From positions 9,259,001-9,323,000 of the forward strand of contig NZ_CP022221.1 of NCBI RefSeq assembly GCF_004114935.1: a stretch of DNA of 64,000 nt, written 5' to 3'. The DNA comes from Bradyrhizobium zhanjiangense. GTDB lineage: Bacteria; Pseudomonadota; Alphaproteobacteria; Rhizobiales; Xanthobacteraceae. Both the position numbers and the translations under genes were made by a program. This document shows positions 50,602-58,984 of this stretch, in pieces. Under the pieces are notes generated by a model. It was given only the letters and a program-made list of their open reading frames with translations, ran no database searches and had not been told where the DNA came from. How positions within the stretch are numbered: position 1 is the first letter of the stretch; each line of letters starts with the position of its first letter.

Positions 50602-51387
50602 TCACGTAATCAAATGCATCCCCGCATCCATGCGCACGACCTCGCCCGTCATGTTGCTGGACGCCGGCATCGCCAGGAAGCAAACGAGCTGTGCGATGTC
50701 TTCCGCGCTCGAGGCGACCTTGAGCGGCACCTTCGCGACCACGCTGTCGCGCACCTGCTTTGCCCCGGCCTCGCCGCGGCCCTTGGTGAACCAGGGCGTG
50801 TCGATATAGCCGGGGCACACCGTGTTGACGCGGATCAGCGGCGCCAGCGCGCGCGACAGCGACAGCGTCATGGTGTTGAGCGCGCCCTTGCTGGCGGCAT
50901 AGGCGATCGACGAGCCGACGCCGCTGATGCCGGCGACCGACGACACATTGACCACCGCCGAGGGCCGCCCCGAGGCCTTGGCGCCGGCCTCGAGCAGACT
51001 GCGCGCCGCGCGCACCATCTGGAAGGGGCCGATGGTGTTGACACCGTAGAGGCGCTGGAAATCTTCCGCCGACAAGCCATCGAGATCGGCATGGGCAACG
51101 TGCTTGGTGGTGCCGGCATTGTTGACGAGCACGTCGAGCCGGCCCCAACCGGCCGCCGCCGCGACGATCTTGCGGCAATCATCATCCTTCGAGACGTCGC
51201 CCTGCGCGACCAGAACTTCCGCGGCGCCGGCCTTGCGGCAGAGGTCAGCCGTGGCCTCGGCTTCCTTCTGGCTCGAGGAATAGTTGATGACGAGCCGGGC
51301 CCCGCTGCGTGCGAGAATTTCCGCGGTCGCGGCACCAAGGCCGGATGCCGATCCCGTCACGATTGCGCACAAACTATCCTTGGCCAT
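50602..51387 (-). CDS. SDR family NAD(P)-dependent oxidoreductase
   Basis: 261 residues, classical SDR: TGSASGLGAATAEIL (12-26), VNNAGTT, catalytic Ser in NVSSVAGISG, YAASKGALN (Tyr-Lys), PGYIDTPWFTKG after strand six, and C-terminal TGEVVRMDAGMHL. 3-oxoacyl-ACP/CoA reductase or 3-hydroxyacyl-CoA dehydrogenase-like. It sits upstream of and divergent to the acyl-CoA dehydrogenase pair at 51637, so it may act in the same pathway. ATG at 51387. Confidence 0.9.
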   Translation of the reverse strand: MAKDSLCAIVTGSASGLGAATAEILARSGARLVINYSSSQKEAEATADLCRKAGAAEVLVAQGDVSKDDDCRKIVAAAAGWGRLDVLVNNAGTTKHVAHADLDGLSAEDFQRLYGVNTIGPFQMVRAARSLLEAGAKASGRPSAVVNVSSVAGISGVGSSIAYAASKGALNTMTLSLSRALAPLIRVNTVCPGYIDTPWFTKGRGEAGAKQVRDSVVAKVPLKVASSAEDIAQLVCFLAMPASSNMTGEVVRMDAGMHLIT

Positions 51388-51636
51388 CCTGGTTTCCTTC
51401 CCCTGTCTCTGACGTCGGCGCCTTGTTTAGCGAGTTTGCCGCGCCCTGCAAATCGAGCAAACTCCGCTAAGCGGAATTAGCCGCCTATTGGTCCTTGCGC
51501 CCATGCCTGCGCCGCAGGTTGACCTGCGATCAACGCTTGTCAGGGCCATGGCTTTTTCCGATCATCGGGCGCAAGAAGAACCTGCGCGCCACCCCCACCG
51601 GGGCGGACGCGCCAATGGCAAAACACGGGGAACGCT

Positions 51637-52701
51637 GTGGCGGAGAGTGACAATATCGTCGTCGAGACCGCGGAAAAAATCTTCGCTGATCTCGCCGATC
51701 CGCAAACCATCAACAACGACAAGAAGAATTCGTGGCAGGCACCGCTGTGGCAGGCGCTGAGCGATGCCGGCCTGCCGCTATCGTGGGTGCCTGACGATCT
51801 CGGCGGCTCCGGCGCCAGCCTTGCCGACGGTTTTGCCCTTCTGAACGCTGCCGGCCGTTTCGCAGTCGCCGTCCCCCTGGCCGAGACCATGCTCGCGGGC
51901 TGGCTGCTGGCGCAAGCCAAGATCGCATCGCCCGCGGGCGAGATGACGGTGCTGCCGGCTTCGCCAAAGGATCGCATCACGCTCGACGCCGACGGCGCGC
52001 TCTCCGGCCGCGCCCGCGGCGTGCCCTTTGCCAAGGCGGCGAAGCATTTTGCGGTGCTGGCGCACGGCAAGGACGGCATTTCCATCGCGCTGATCGATGC
52101 GGCCAAGGCGCGGATCGAAGCCGGGCTCAACGTCGGCTACGACCACAGCGACACCGTGACGCTCGACAAGGTTCAGCCCGTCACCCTCAAGCCCGCGCCG
52201 AAAGGTTTCGATCAGACCACCTTGATGCTGATGGGCGGCGTCGCGCGCAGCCTCCAGATCGCCGGCGCGCTGGAATCCATGCTCGATATCTCCGTGCGCT
52301 ATTCCAACGAGCGCGTCGCCTTCGAGAAGAAGATCTCGAAATTCCAGGCGGTGCAGCACAATCTCGCACGCCTCGCCGGTGAATCCGCCGCAGCGCTTGC
52401 GGCCGCGACGTCTGCGGCCGATGCGATTGCGAACGCCAAGGCGTTCGACAACGAGGTCTATCTCGAAGCCGCCTCCGCAAAAATCCGCTGCGCGGAAGCA
52501 GCAGAGAAAGGCGGCGGCATCGCCCACCAGGTTCACGGCGCGATCGGCTTCACCATGGAGCACATCCTGCACCGCTATTCGCTGCGGGCACTGGCCTGGC
52601 GCGACGATTTCGGCTCGGAAAGCCACTGGGCCGTCGAGCTCGGCAAGCTCGTTGCAAGCCGCGGCGCCGATGAATTGTGGCCGCTCGTGGCTTCGCGCTG
52701 A
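51637..52701 (+). CDS. Acyl-CoA dehydrogenase, small-subunit-like
   Basis: 354 residues, short for the family. The N-terminus is reduced, the typical AMTE.GSG FAD motif is not recognisable (VLPASPKDRITLDADGALSG in its place), but the C-terminal helical domain is clear (RYSNERVAFEKKISKFQAVQ, HQVHGAIGFTMEHILHRYSL). This is the pattern of the beta subunit of heteromeric ACADs. GTG start at 51637 with GGGGAACG upstream. The partner gene starts 16 nt downstream, so an alpha-beta complex is likely. Confidence 0.86.
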   Translation: MAESDNIVVETAEKIFADLADPQTINNDKKNSWQAPLWQALSDAGLPLSWVPDDLGGSGASLADGFALLNAAGRFAVAVPLAETMLAGWLLAQAKIASPAGEMTVLPASPKDRITLDADGALSGRARGVPFAKAAKHFAVLAHGKDGISIALIDAAKARIEAGLNVGYDHSDTVTLDKVQPVTLKPAPKGFDQTTLMLMGGVARSLQIAGALESMLDISVRYSNERVAFEKKISKFQAVQHNLARLAGESAAALAAATSAADAIANAKAFDNEVYLEAASAKIRCAEAAEKGGGIAHQVHGAIGFTMEHILHRYSLRALAWRDDFGSESHWAVELGKLVASRGADELWPLVASR

Positions 52702-52717
52702 TCAGGGGACGACCACA

Positions 52718-53878
52718 ATGACTGCTGCCCTCCGTTTCGATCCGATCCGCCTGCCGGAAAAATGCGAGCAATTGCGCAAGGAAGTCCGCGCCTTCCTCGC
52801 CGAGGAAATCGCCGCCGGCACTTTCGATCCGCACAAGCCCAACCGCGAAGACACCGACGCGCCGGAATTCTCCCGCCGAGTCGGCGCCAAGGGCTGGCTC
52901 GGCATGACCTGGCCCAAAAAGTATGGCGGCCAGGAGCGCTCCTTCCTCGAGCGTTATGTCGTGACCGAGGAGATGCGCGTCGCCAACGCGCCGACGCGGC
53001 GCTTCTTCGTCGCGGACCGCCAGAGCGGGCCGGTGCTCCTGAAATACGCGCCCGAGCACATCAAGATGGACATCCTGCCGCGCATCTGCCGCGGCGAGAT
53101 CTGCTTTGCCATCGGCATGAGCGAGCCGAACTCGGGCTCGGACCTGTTCGCGGCGAAGACGCGCGCGACCAAGACCGACGGCGGCTATCTCATCAACGGC
53201 ACCAAGATCTGGACCTCGTCGGCACACATCGCCGACTACATGATCGCGATCTTCCGGACCTCGCCGCCGACCAAGGAAAACCGCCGTCACGGCCTGACCC
53301 AGTTCCTGGTCAAGATGAAGCAACCGGGCATCAAGGTGAACCCGATCGGCCAGATCACCGGCCAGTATGAGTTCAACGAGGTCGTCTTCACCGATCACTT
53401 CATCCCCGACGACCACGTGCTCGGCGAGGTCGATGGCGCCTGGAAGCAGGCGACGAGCGAGCTCGCCTATGAGCGCTCGGGCCCGGAGCGTTTCCTCGAA
53501 ACCTATTACGTGCTGACCGAGCTGGTGCGCGCAGTCGGGCCCAATCCCGATACGCGCAGCGCCGAAGGCATCGGGCGCCTGGTCGCGCAGCTCCACACCA
53601 TGCGGCGCATGTCGGTCTCGGTTGCCGGCATGCTGCAGGCCGGCAAGGAGCCGGTGGTGGAGGCGTCGATCGTCAAGGACATCGGCACGGTCTGGGAGCA
53701 GCAGCTGCCGCACCGCGTGCGCGATCTCGCCGCCTTCGTCGAGGAGACCGCGACCAACCGCGAGACGCTGGAGCACCAGCTCGACTTCGCCATCAAGACC
53801 GCACCCAAACTCACCATCCAGGGCGGTACCACCGAGGTGCTGCGCGGCATCATCGCCCGCGGACTTGGTTTGCGATGA
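52718..53878 (+). CDS. Acyl-CoA dehydrogenase, large-subunit-like
   Basis: 386 residues. Substrate/FAD motif IGMSEPNSGSDLFAAKTRAT in the middle domain, GTKIWTSSAHIADYMIAIFR, the beta-sandwich VNPIGQITGQYEFNEVVFTD and the C-terminal KLTIQGGTTEVLRGIIARG. Fits the large subunit of PimC/FadE-like heteromeric ACADs. ATG with GGGGAC upstream, 16 nt after the small-subunit stop; an overlapping longer frame is rejected because it would run through the preceding gene. Followed by an enoyl-CoA hydratase after a short hairpin (53918-53940). Confidence 0.92.
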   Translation: MTAALRFDPIRLPEKCEQLRKEVRAFLAEEIAAGTFDPHKPNREDTDAPEFSRRVGAKGWLGMTWPKKYGGQERSFLERYVVTEEMRVANAPTRRFFVADRQSGPVLLKYAPEHIKMDILPRICRGEICFAIGMSEPNSGSDLFAAKTRATKTDGGYLINGTKIWTSSAHIADYMIAIFRTSPPTKENRRHGLTQFLVKMKQPGIKVNPIGQITGQYEFNEVVFTDHFIPDDHVLGEVDGAWKQATSELAYERSGPERFLETYYVLTELVRAVGPNPDTRSAEGIGRLVAQLHTMRRMSVSVAGMLQAGKEPVVEASIVKDIGTVWEQQLPHRVRDLAAFVEETATNRETLEHQLDFAIKTAPKLTIQGGTTEVLRGIIARGLGLR

Positions 53879-53970
53879 TTCTGATGAGAGCGAACTTCCG
53901 GCCACACGCTCCGCCGACCTCTCCCTATGGGAGAGGTGGTTCTTCGCTACTGAGATACTGGAGGCACTAA

Positions 53971-54789
53971 ATGACCACGTACAAAGATATCGGCGTCGAG
54001 AAGGTCGGACACGTCGGCACCATCGAGATCCGCAGGCCGCCGCTCAATTTCTTCGACATCTCGCTGATCAACCAGATCGCGGATGCGCTCGACGAGTTCG
54101 ACCGCGACATCGAGATCCGCGCCTCGGTTCTGTCGGCGCAGGGCAAGGCATTTTGCGCTGGCGCCAATTTCCAGGATCCGGCGCGGCAGGCGCAGGAAGC
54201 GCGCGAGGCTGAGAAGACCGCCAAGGGCGATCCGGCCGACAGTCTCGGGCCGATCAACCATCTCTACATTCAGGCCGTGCGCATCTTCCGCGCCAAGAAG
54301 CCGATCGTCGCCGCCGTGCAGGGCGCCGCCATCGGCGGCGGCCTCGGTCTCGCGGTATCCGCGGACTTTCGCGTCACCTGCCCCGAAGCCCGCTTCTCCG
54401 CGAATTTCACCAAGCTCGGCTTCCATCCCGGCTTCGGCCTGACCGTGACGCTGCCCGACCTGATCGGCAAGAACAACGCCGAGCTGATGTTCTACACCAG
54501 CCGCCGCGTCACCGGCGAAGAAGCGGTGAAGTGGGGCCTCGCCAACGAGCTGGTGCCGCAGGACCAGGTGAAATCAGCCGCGATGAAGCTCGCCGGCGAG
54601 ATCGCCGAATGCTCCCCGCTCGGCCTGCTCTCCACCCGCGCCACGATGCGCGCCGGCCTCGCCGACCGCGTGATGGCCGCGACCAACCACGAGCTCGCCG
54701 AGCAGACCCGGCTGCGTGCGACGGAAGACTTCAAGGAGGGTGTGAAGGCCACGGAGGAGCGGCGCGTGGCCAATTTTAAGGGAAGGTGA
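53971..54789 (+). CDS. Enoyl-CoA hydratase/isomerase family protein
   Basis: 272 residues, crotonase fold. Oxyanion-hole segment GKAFCAGANFQDP near 60, second VQGAAIGGGLGLAVSADFRV near 110, FSANFTKLGFHPGFGLTVTL. The insertion EAREAEKTAKGDPADSLG is slightly unusual. ATG with GGAGGC upstream. Third gene of the ACAD-ACAD-hydratase series; it would hydrate the enoyl-CoA made by the two dehydrogenases. A small CCTCTCCC-type hairpin lies between. Confidence 0.9.
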   Translation: MTTYKDIGVEKVGHVGTIEIRRPPLNFFDISLINQIADALDEFDRDIEIRASVLSAQGKAFCAGANFQDPARQAQEAREAEKTAKGDPADSLGPINHLYIQAVRIFRAKKPIVAAVQGAAIGGGLGLAVSADFRVTCPEARFSANFTKLGFHPGFGLTVTLPDLIGKNNAELMFYTSRRVTGEEAVKWGLANELVPQDQVKSAAMKLAGEIAECSPLGLLSTRATMRAGLADRVMAATNHELAEQTRLRATEDFKEGVKATEERRVANFKGR

Positions 54790-54825
54790 TTGCTGCCGCG
54801 CCGCGGCGCTGCCACACCCTTCGCT

Positions 54826-54957
54826 GTCGTCCTGGCGAAAGCCAGGACCCATTACCCCAGGGGAGAAGTTGCGGCGCGAAGCTGGTAACAACGAGTCTTC
54901 GCCAAACTACCCATGGGGTAATGGGTCCTGGATCAGCGCTCGCTTGTCCAGGACGAC
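54826..54957. repeat. Long inverted repeat (GTCGTCCTGGCGAAAGCCAGGACC family)
   Basis: Left GTCGTCCTGGCGAAAGCCAG, right TTGTCCAGGACGAC, with inner CCCATTACCCCA/TGGGGTAATGGG. Resembles 11871-12010. Sits between the converging hydratase and acyl-CoA synthetase genes. Confidence 0.82.
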
Positions 54958-55006
54958 CAGTGTTGTTTGATGCTCCTACACTCCCCAATTTCGTCCCGGC
55001 GGCCCG

Positions 55007-57121
55007 CTACCTCCGCCCCACCACCAGCGCATCGACGATCGTCACACCCTGCCCCTCCGGGTGCACCAGCACCGGGTTGAGCTCGATCTCCGCAATCGCC
55101 CGCGCATGCCGTGCGGCGAGCACTGAGACATCCGCGATCAATCGCGCCAGCGCCGCGACATCCGCCCTCGCCGCTCCGCGAAAACCGTTCAGCAGCGGCG
55201 CCGCCTTCAATCCCGCCAGCATCGCGCCGGCCTCTTCCGCACCGACAGGCGCCGGACGATAGACAACATCGCGGAACAGTTCTGTGGTGACGCCGCCGAG
55301 CCCGACCATCACCATCGGCCCAAATGTCTGGTCCGTCATCGTTCCCACGATGATCTCGACGCCCTTCTTCGCCATCGGACCGACCAGCACACCCTGGATC
55401 GCCGCGTCCGGCCGCTGCTCGCGCGCATTGTCCAGCAGCGCTTCGAACGCCAAGAACACTTCGCCCTTGGTGGTGATGTTGACGCGCACGCCGCCGACTT
55501 CGCTCTTGTGCGCGATGTCGGGCGACTGGGTCTTCATCACCAGCGGAAAGCCCACGCGCGCGACCGCTTCATCCAGCCCGGACTTGTCCGTCACCAGCAC
55601 TTCGTCCGGCAGCGCGATGCCGGCGGCGCGGAGCAATGACTTGCTGTCGGCCTCGGACAATGCTGGCGACTTCAAATGCGCAGAGAGATCGCGCACCGGC
55701 AACCGCGTCTGGTCCGCCGATTTCGGCAGATTGAATTTCGCGTAGTCGACGAGCCGCCGCATCGCGACGCCGACATGAGTCAAACCCGAGAGGACCACGA
55801 CAGCGGATTTCGCGAGCTCCCGCCGCGCGAAGTCAGAGGGGACCGTGTAGGAATAGAACGCGACCGGCTTCTTCTGCGCCGCCAGCACCGGCGTCAGCTC
55901 GGCCTCGTCGAACGGCTTGCGCACCTCACTCGACAGTGACAGCACGATCAGCACCGCATCGACCTCGTCGGAGGCGGTGAGCAGGTCGACGCTCTTTTGC
56001 AATCCGCCGGAGGTCACGCCTTGCGCGGTGACGTCGATCGGGTTGCGCGCGGTGCCGTAGGACGGCATCAGCGTTCGGATCCCCGCCTGGATCGTTTCGG
56101 ACAGCTCCGGCACCTGCAAGCCCTGCAGTGCCACGGCATCCGCGCCCCAGATGCCGGCGCCGCCGGAGACGGTGACGACGGCAACGCGATCGCCCTTCGG
56201 CAGCGGATTGCTGGCGAGCAGCGCCGCGATCGTCAACGCTTCGTCGAGATCGTTGGAGACGATAAAACCGTATTTCGCGAACACCGCGTCATAGGCCGCC
56301 GACCAGCCGGCCATGCTCGCCGTGTGCGAGGCCGCCGCGCGCTGGCCGGCGCCGGAGCGGCCGACTTTTGTCACGACGACGGGCTTCCTCGCCTCGGCGG
56401 CGCGCCGCGCGGCGGCCAGAAACTTGTCGACGTCGCGGATGCCTTCGATGAATAGCAGGATCACGTCGGTCGAAGTGTCCCGCACCAGATAATCCAGGAA
56501 CTCGCCGGCGCCGAGATCGGATTCGTTGCCGGCGCTGACGACGTAGCTCACGGCGATGCCGATCGCCCGCGCGCGATGGTAGTAGGCAAAGCCGATGCCG
56601 CCGCTCTGCGCGACGATGCCGATCCGCTTTTGCGTCGCGACCAGCGGCACCACACCCGGCTTGACGTCCACCGCGGGACTGAAGGTGGCCGCCACGCGCT
56701 GCACCTGGCTGAAAAATCCCTCGGCGTTGGGCCCGGAGATCCGCATGCCGGTGCGCCTCGCCAGCGCCGCGATCGCATCTTGCATCGCGGCGCTGTCGCC
56801 GCCCTCCTCCGCGAAGCCGGAGGAGATGATGACGGCGTTCTTGACGCCGGCGACGGCGCATTGCTCGAGCGCAGGCAGCACCGCGCGCGCCGGGATGACG
56901 ATGACGGCGAGATCGATCGGCGCGCCGATCTCGGCGATCGATGTGTAACAGGCGAGCCCGTCGATGTCGGCATAGTTCGGGTTCACCGGATAGATCTTGC
57001 CGGGATAATCGTTCTTGCGCAGCATCGACAGCAGCCGCCCCGGAATCTTCTCGTGATCGCGCGAGGCCCCGATCAGTGCGATGCTGGCGGGCGCGAAGAA
57101 GCTGTCGAGCGGATGCGGCAT
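55007..57121 (-). CDS. Acetate--CoA ligase family protein (NDP-forming acyl-CoA synthetase)
   Basis: 704 residues. Three-part architecture: CoA-binding Rossmann domain (about 5-135, FFAPASIALIGASRDHEKIP), succinyl-CoA-ligase-like middle (about 150-440, GIVAQSGGIGFAYYHRARAI; VVTVSGGAGIWGADAVALQG), and ATP-grasp domain (about 480-700, GFPLVMKTQSPDIAHKSEVG, then EIELNPVLVHPEGQG). The conserved phosphohistidine region of the middle domain is not checked. No GNAT domain, so it is not the acetyltransferase Pat type. Minus strand, converging on the ACAD operon. It would activate the acid for the same beta-oxidation-like route. Confidence 0.9.
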   Translation of the reverse strand: MPHPLDSFFAPASIALIGASRDHEKIPGRLLSMLRKNDYPGKIYPVNPNYADIDGLACYTSIAEIGAPIDLAVIVIPARAVLPALEQCAVAGVKNAVIISSGFAEEGGDSAAMQDAIAALARRTGMRISGPNAEGFFSQVQRVAATFSPAVDVKPGVVPLVATQKRIGIVAQSGGIGFAYYHRARAIGIAVSYVVSAGNESDLGAGEFLDYLVRDTSTDVILLFIEGIRDVDKFLAAARRAAEARKPVVVTKVGRSGAGQRAAASHTASMAGWSAAYDAVFAKYGFIVSNDLDEALTIAALLASNPLPKGDRVAVVTVSGGAGIWGADAVALQGLQVPELSETIQAGIRTLMPSYGTARNPIDVTAQGVTSGGLQKSVDLLTASDEVDAVLIVLSLSSEVRKPFDEAELTPVLAAQKKPVAFYSYTVPSDFARRELAKSAVVVLSGLTHVGVAMRRLVDYAKFNLPKSADQTRLPVRDLSAHLKSPALSEADSKSLLRAAGIALPDEVLVTDKSGLDEAVARVGFPLVMKTQSPDIAHKSEVGGVRVNITTKGEVFLAFEALLDNAREQRPDAAIQGVLVGPMAKKGVEIIVGTMTDQTFGPMVMVGLGGVTTELFRDVVYRPAPVGAEEAGAMLAGLKAAPLLNGFRGAARADVAALARLIADVSVLAARHARAIAEIELNPVLVHPEGQGVTIVDALVVGRR

Positions 57122-57156
57122 GGCGTGATCCCCCTTATTCTTGCCCCACCCTACCC

Positions 57157-57280
57157 GTCATCCTGAGGTGCGAGCCGCGCGGTGCGCAGCGCCGTGCGGG
57201 GAGCCTCGAAGGATGTGCGGCCCCGCCAGTGGCCGTCGCCCTTCGACGCTCGCCGAAGAGGCGAGCACCTCAGGGTGACG
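57157..57280. repeat. Inverted repeat GTCATCCTGAGGTGCGAGCC...CTCAGGGTGAC
   Basis: GTCATCCTGAGGTGCGAGC pairs with GCGAGCACCTCAGGGTGAC, with CTCGAAGGATG and TTCGACGCTCGCCGAAGAGG inside. Lies between the acyl-CoA synthetase and VOC genes, both on the minus strand. Confidence 0.8.
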
Positions 57281-57296
57281 GATCATTTGCAGATAA

Positions 57297-58049
57297 TCAA
57301 CTGACGCGGAACGTTACCCCACCTAACAAGAACTCGTTGCCGGCAACCGCATGCCCCTTCTCCCGCGCGGCATGCAGCACACGTGCTGCATCAGTCACCC
57401 GAAATTCCAGTGCGCTCATGATTTCGCTGGTGCCCTTGACGAAGCGGAAGGTTGCGTTGGGCAGCTTCAGTTCGGCGTCGCGAGCTGCAACCCCGATGAT
57501 CTTGCCCCAGTGCTCCGCCAGCCCTTGCGGGTCGGGGCTCTGCATCTCGACGGCCGTCAGCGCCTGCGTCACATCCTTGCGGATGAATTTTTGCCAATCG
57601 GGTCCCGCGGGTGGATAGGCGCCCAGACTGTCGTCGCTGCCTTCGGTGTGGTTGAACTCGATGAAGGCGGCACGACAGTCGCGGGGGTGGAGCTGCACGC
57701 CGTGATAGGGTGCATGGTCGATGACATTGGCCGTGCGCACGCCAAGCGCGTTGGCGTTGCGACCGCGCTCGTCCGGATCGTCGCAGCAGAAGATCGCCAT
57801 GTAGCCGCCGCGGCCGCCGGTCTTCTCGATGAAGCGGCCGGCCGTGGTGCCGTCCTTGAAGGGCGCAACGACTTCCAGCAGGATCGTGTCGACCGGCAGC
57901 AGCGGGTTCTCCAGACCGTATTTCGCGACATTGCCGTCGCGATAGCACACGGTGAGACCCATGATCCTGGCCATATCCGTGATGACAGGCTCAAGCTGCG
58001 GCGCAACCAGGCAGATCTGACGCAGCCGGATATAGGGCGCCATCGTCAT
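57297..58049 (-). CDS. VOC superfamily protein, glyoxalase-like domain
   Basis: 250 residues with two VOC-type modules: YIRLRQICLVAPQLEPVITD at the N-terminus, GRGGYMAIFCCDDPDERGRN, and a C-terminal module with SEIMSALEFRVTDAARVLHA. Resembles large Glyoxalase_3/PF13468-type proteins. ATG at 58049 overlaps the stop of the enoyl-CoA hydratase (ATGA), so the pair is translationally coupled. The longer upstream frame runs through that gene and is not used. Substrate unknown, perhaps a CoA-ester epimerase-like or lactoyl-type reaction. Confidence 0.82.
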   Translation of the reverse strand: MTMAPYIRLRQICLVAPQLEPVITDMARIMGLTVCYRDGNVAKYGLENPLLPVDTILLEVVAPFKDGTTAGRFIEKTGGRGGYMAIFCCDDPDERGRNANALGVRTANVIDHAPYHGVQLHPRDCRAAFIEFNHTEGSDDSLGAYPPAGPDWQKFIRKDVTQALTAVEMQSPDPQGLAEHWGKIIGVAARDAELKLPNATFRFVKGTSEIMSALEFRVTDAARVLHAAREKGHAVAGNEFLLGGVTFRVS

Positions 58050-58834
58050 GCGCCCTTGAAGGTCGGCTTGCGCTTCTCGACGAAGGCCTTGGCGGCCTCC
58101 TTGTGGTCCTCGGTGTCGCCGCAGCGGGTGTGATGGATCGCCTCGCCATCGAAGCAATCCTCCAGTGCCAGATGCTCGGCATTGTTGATGTTGCGCTTGA
58201 TGAAGCCGAGCGCGATCGATGGCCCCTGCGCCAGCGACAGCGCAAGCTCGTGCGCGGCGGCGTCGATCTCGGCGTCGGGCACGACCTTGGTCACCATGCC
58301 GATCGCATGCGCCTCCTTCGCGGTGAGGACCGGCGAGATCAGATAGAGCTCGCGCGCCCGCGCGCTGCCGAGCAGCTGCGTCAGAAAATAGGTCCCGCCG
58401 TAGTCGCCGGAGAAGCCGACCTTGGCGAAGGCCGTGGTGATCTTGCAGGACTCGCTGGCGATGCGCAGGTCGCAGGACAACGCCATCGACAGGCCGGCGC
58501 CGGCCGCCGCGCCGTCGAGCTGCGCCACGACGGGCTTTGGCATCTGGTGCAGGATGCGCGAGACCTCCATGCCGCGGCGCAGGTTTGCGAGTTTCTGCTC
58601 GAACGGCAGCGGCGCCCGACCCTCCGCCATCGATTTGACGTCGCCGCCGACACAGAAGCTGCCGCCCGCGCCCTTGAACAGCACCGCGCGCACTTCCGCA
58701 TCGTCGGCCGCGCGCCGCGCCGCCTCGACCAGCCCGCGCACCATGTCCGGGTTGAGCGCGTTCTTGCGCTCCGGCCGGTTCATGGTGATGGTGAGCAGCC
58801 CGCCTTCGAGCTTTTGCAGGACCATGTCGTTCAT
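58046..58834 (-). CDS. Enoyl-CoA hydratase/isomerase family protein
   Basis: 262 residues, crotonase fold: TMNRPERKNALNPDMVRGLV, oxyanion-hole GGSFCVGGDVKSMAEGR and AQLDGAAAGAGLSMALSCDL, FAKVGFSGDYGGTYFLTQLL. The D in SGDYG, typical of several PaaG-like isomerases, replaces the E of hydratases. 4-nt overlap with the VOC gene. With the ACAD pair 4-6 kb away and the synthetase it fits one degradative route. Confidence 0.9.
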   Translation of the reverse strand: MNDMVLQKLEGGLLTITMNRPERKNALNPDMVRGLVEAARRAADDAEVRAVLFKGAGGSFCVGGDVKSMAEGRAPLPFEQKLANLRRGMEVSRILHQMPKPVVAQLDGAAAGAGLSMALSCDLRIASESCKITTAFAKVGFSGDYGGTYFLTQLLGSARARELYLISPVLTAKEAHAIGMVTKVVPDAEIDAAAHELALSLAQGPSIALGFIKRNINNAEHLALEDCFDGEAIHHTRCGDTEDHKEAAKAFVEKRKPTFKGA

Positions 58835-58877
58835 GGGACGCCTTCCTTGTTGTTGTCTAGCCGAGTTATCACCACAC

Positions 58878-58965
58878 CGTCATTGCGAGCGAAGCGAAGC
58901 AATCCAGGAATGTTTCCGCGGAGACAGTCTGGATTGCTTCGTCGCAAGAGCTCCTCGCAATGACG
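58878..58965. repeat. Inverted repeat CGTCATTGCGAGCG...CTCGCAATGACG (third copy)
   Basis: Same family as 24701, 48007 and 60391, here between two minus-strand genes, ending 20 bp before the binding-protein stop. Inner arms AAGCAATCCAG/CTGGATTGCTT intact. Confidence 0.88.
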
Positions 58966-58984
58966 TCGTGACTACGTCACGCCG

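Noticed and set aside
52379..52717. Longer N-terminus for the large acyl-CoA dehydrogenase
   Set aside because: It would overlap 320 bp of the small-subunit gene and reads as Arg-rich shadow; the ATG at 52718 has a ribosome site and normal ACAD start.
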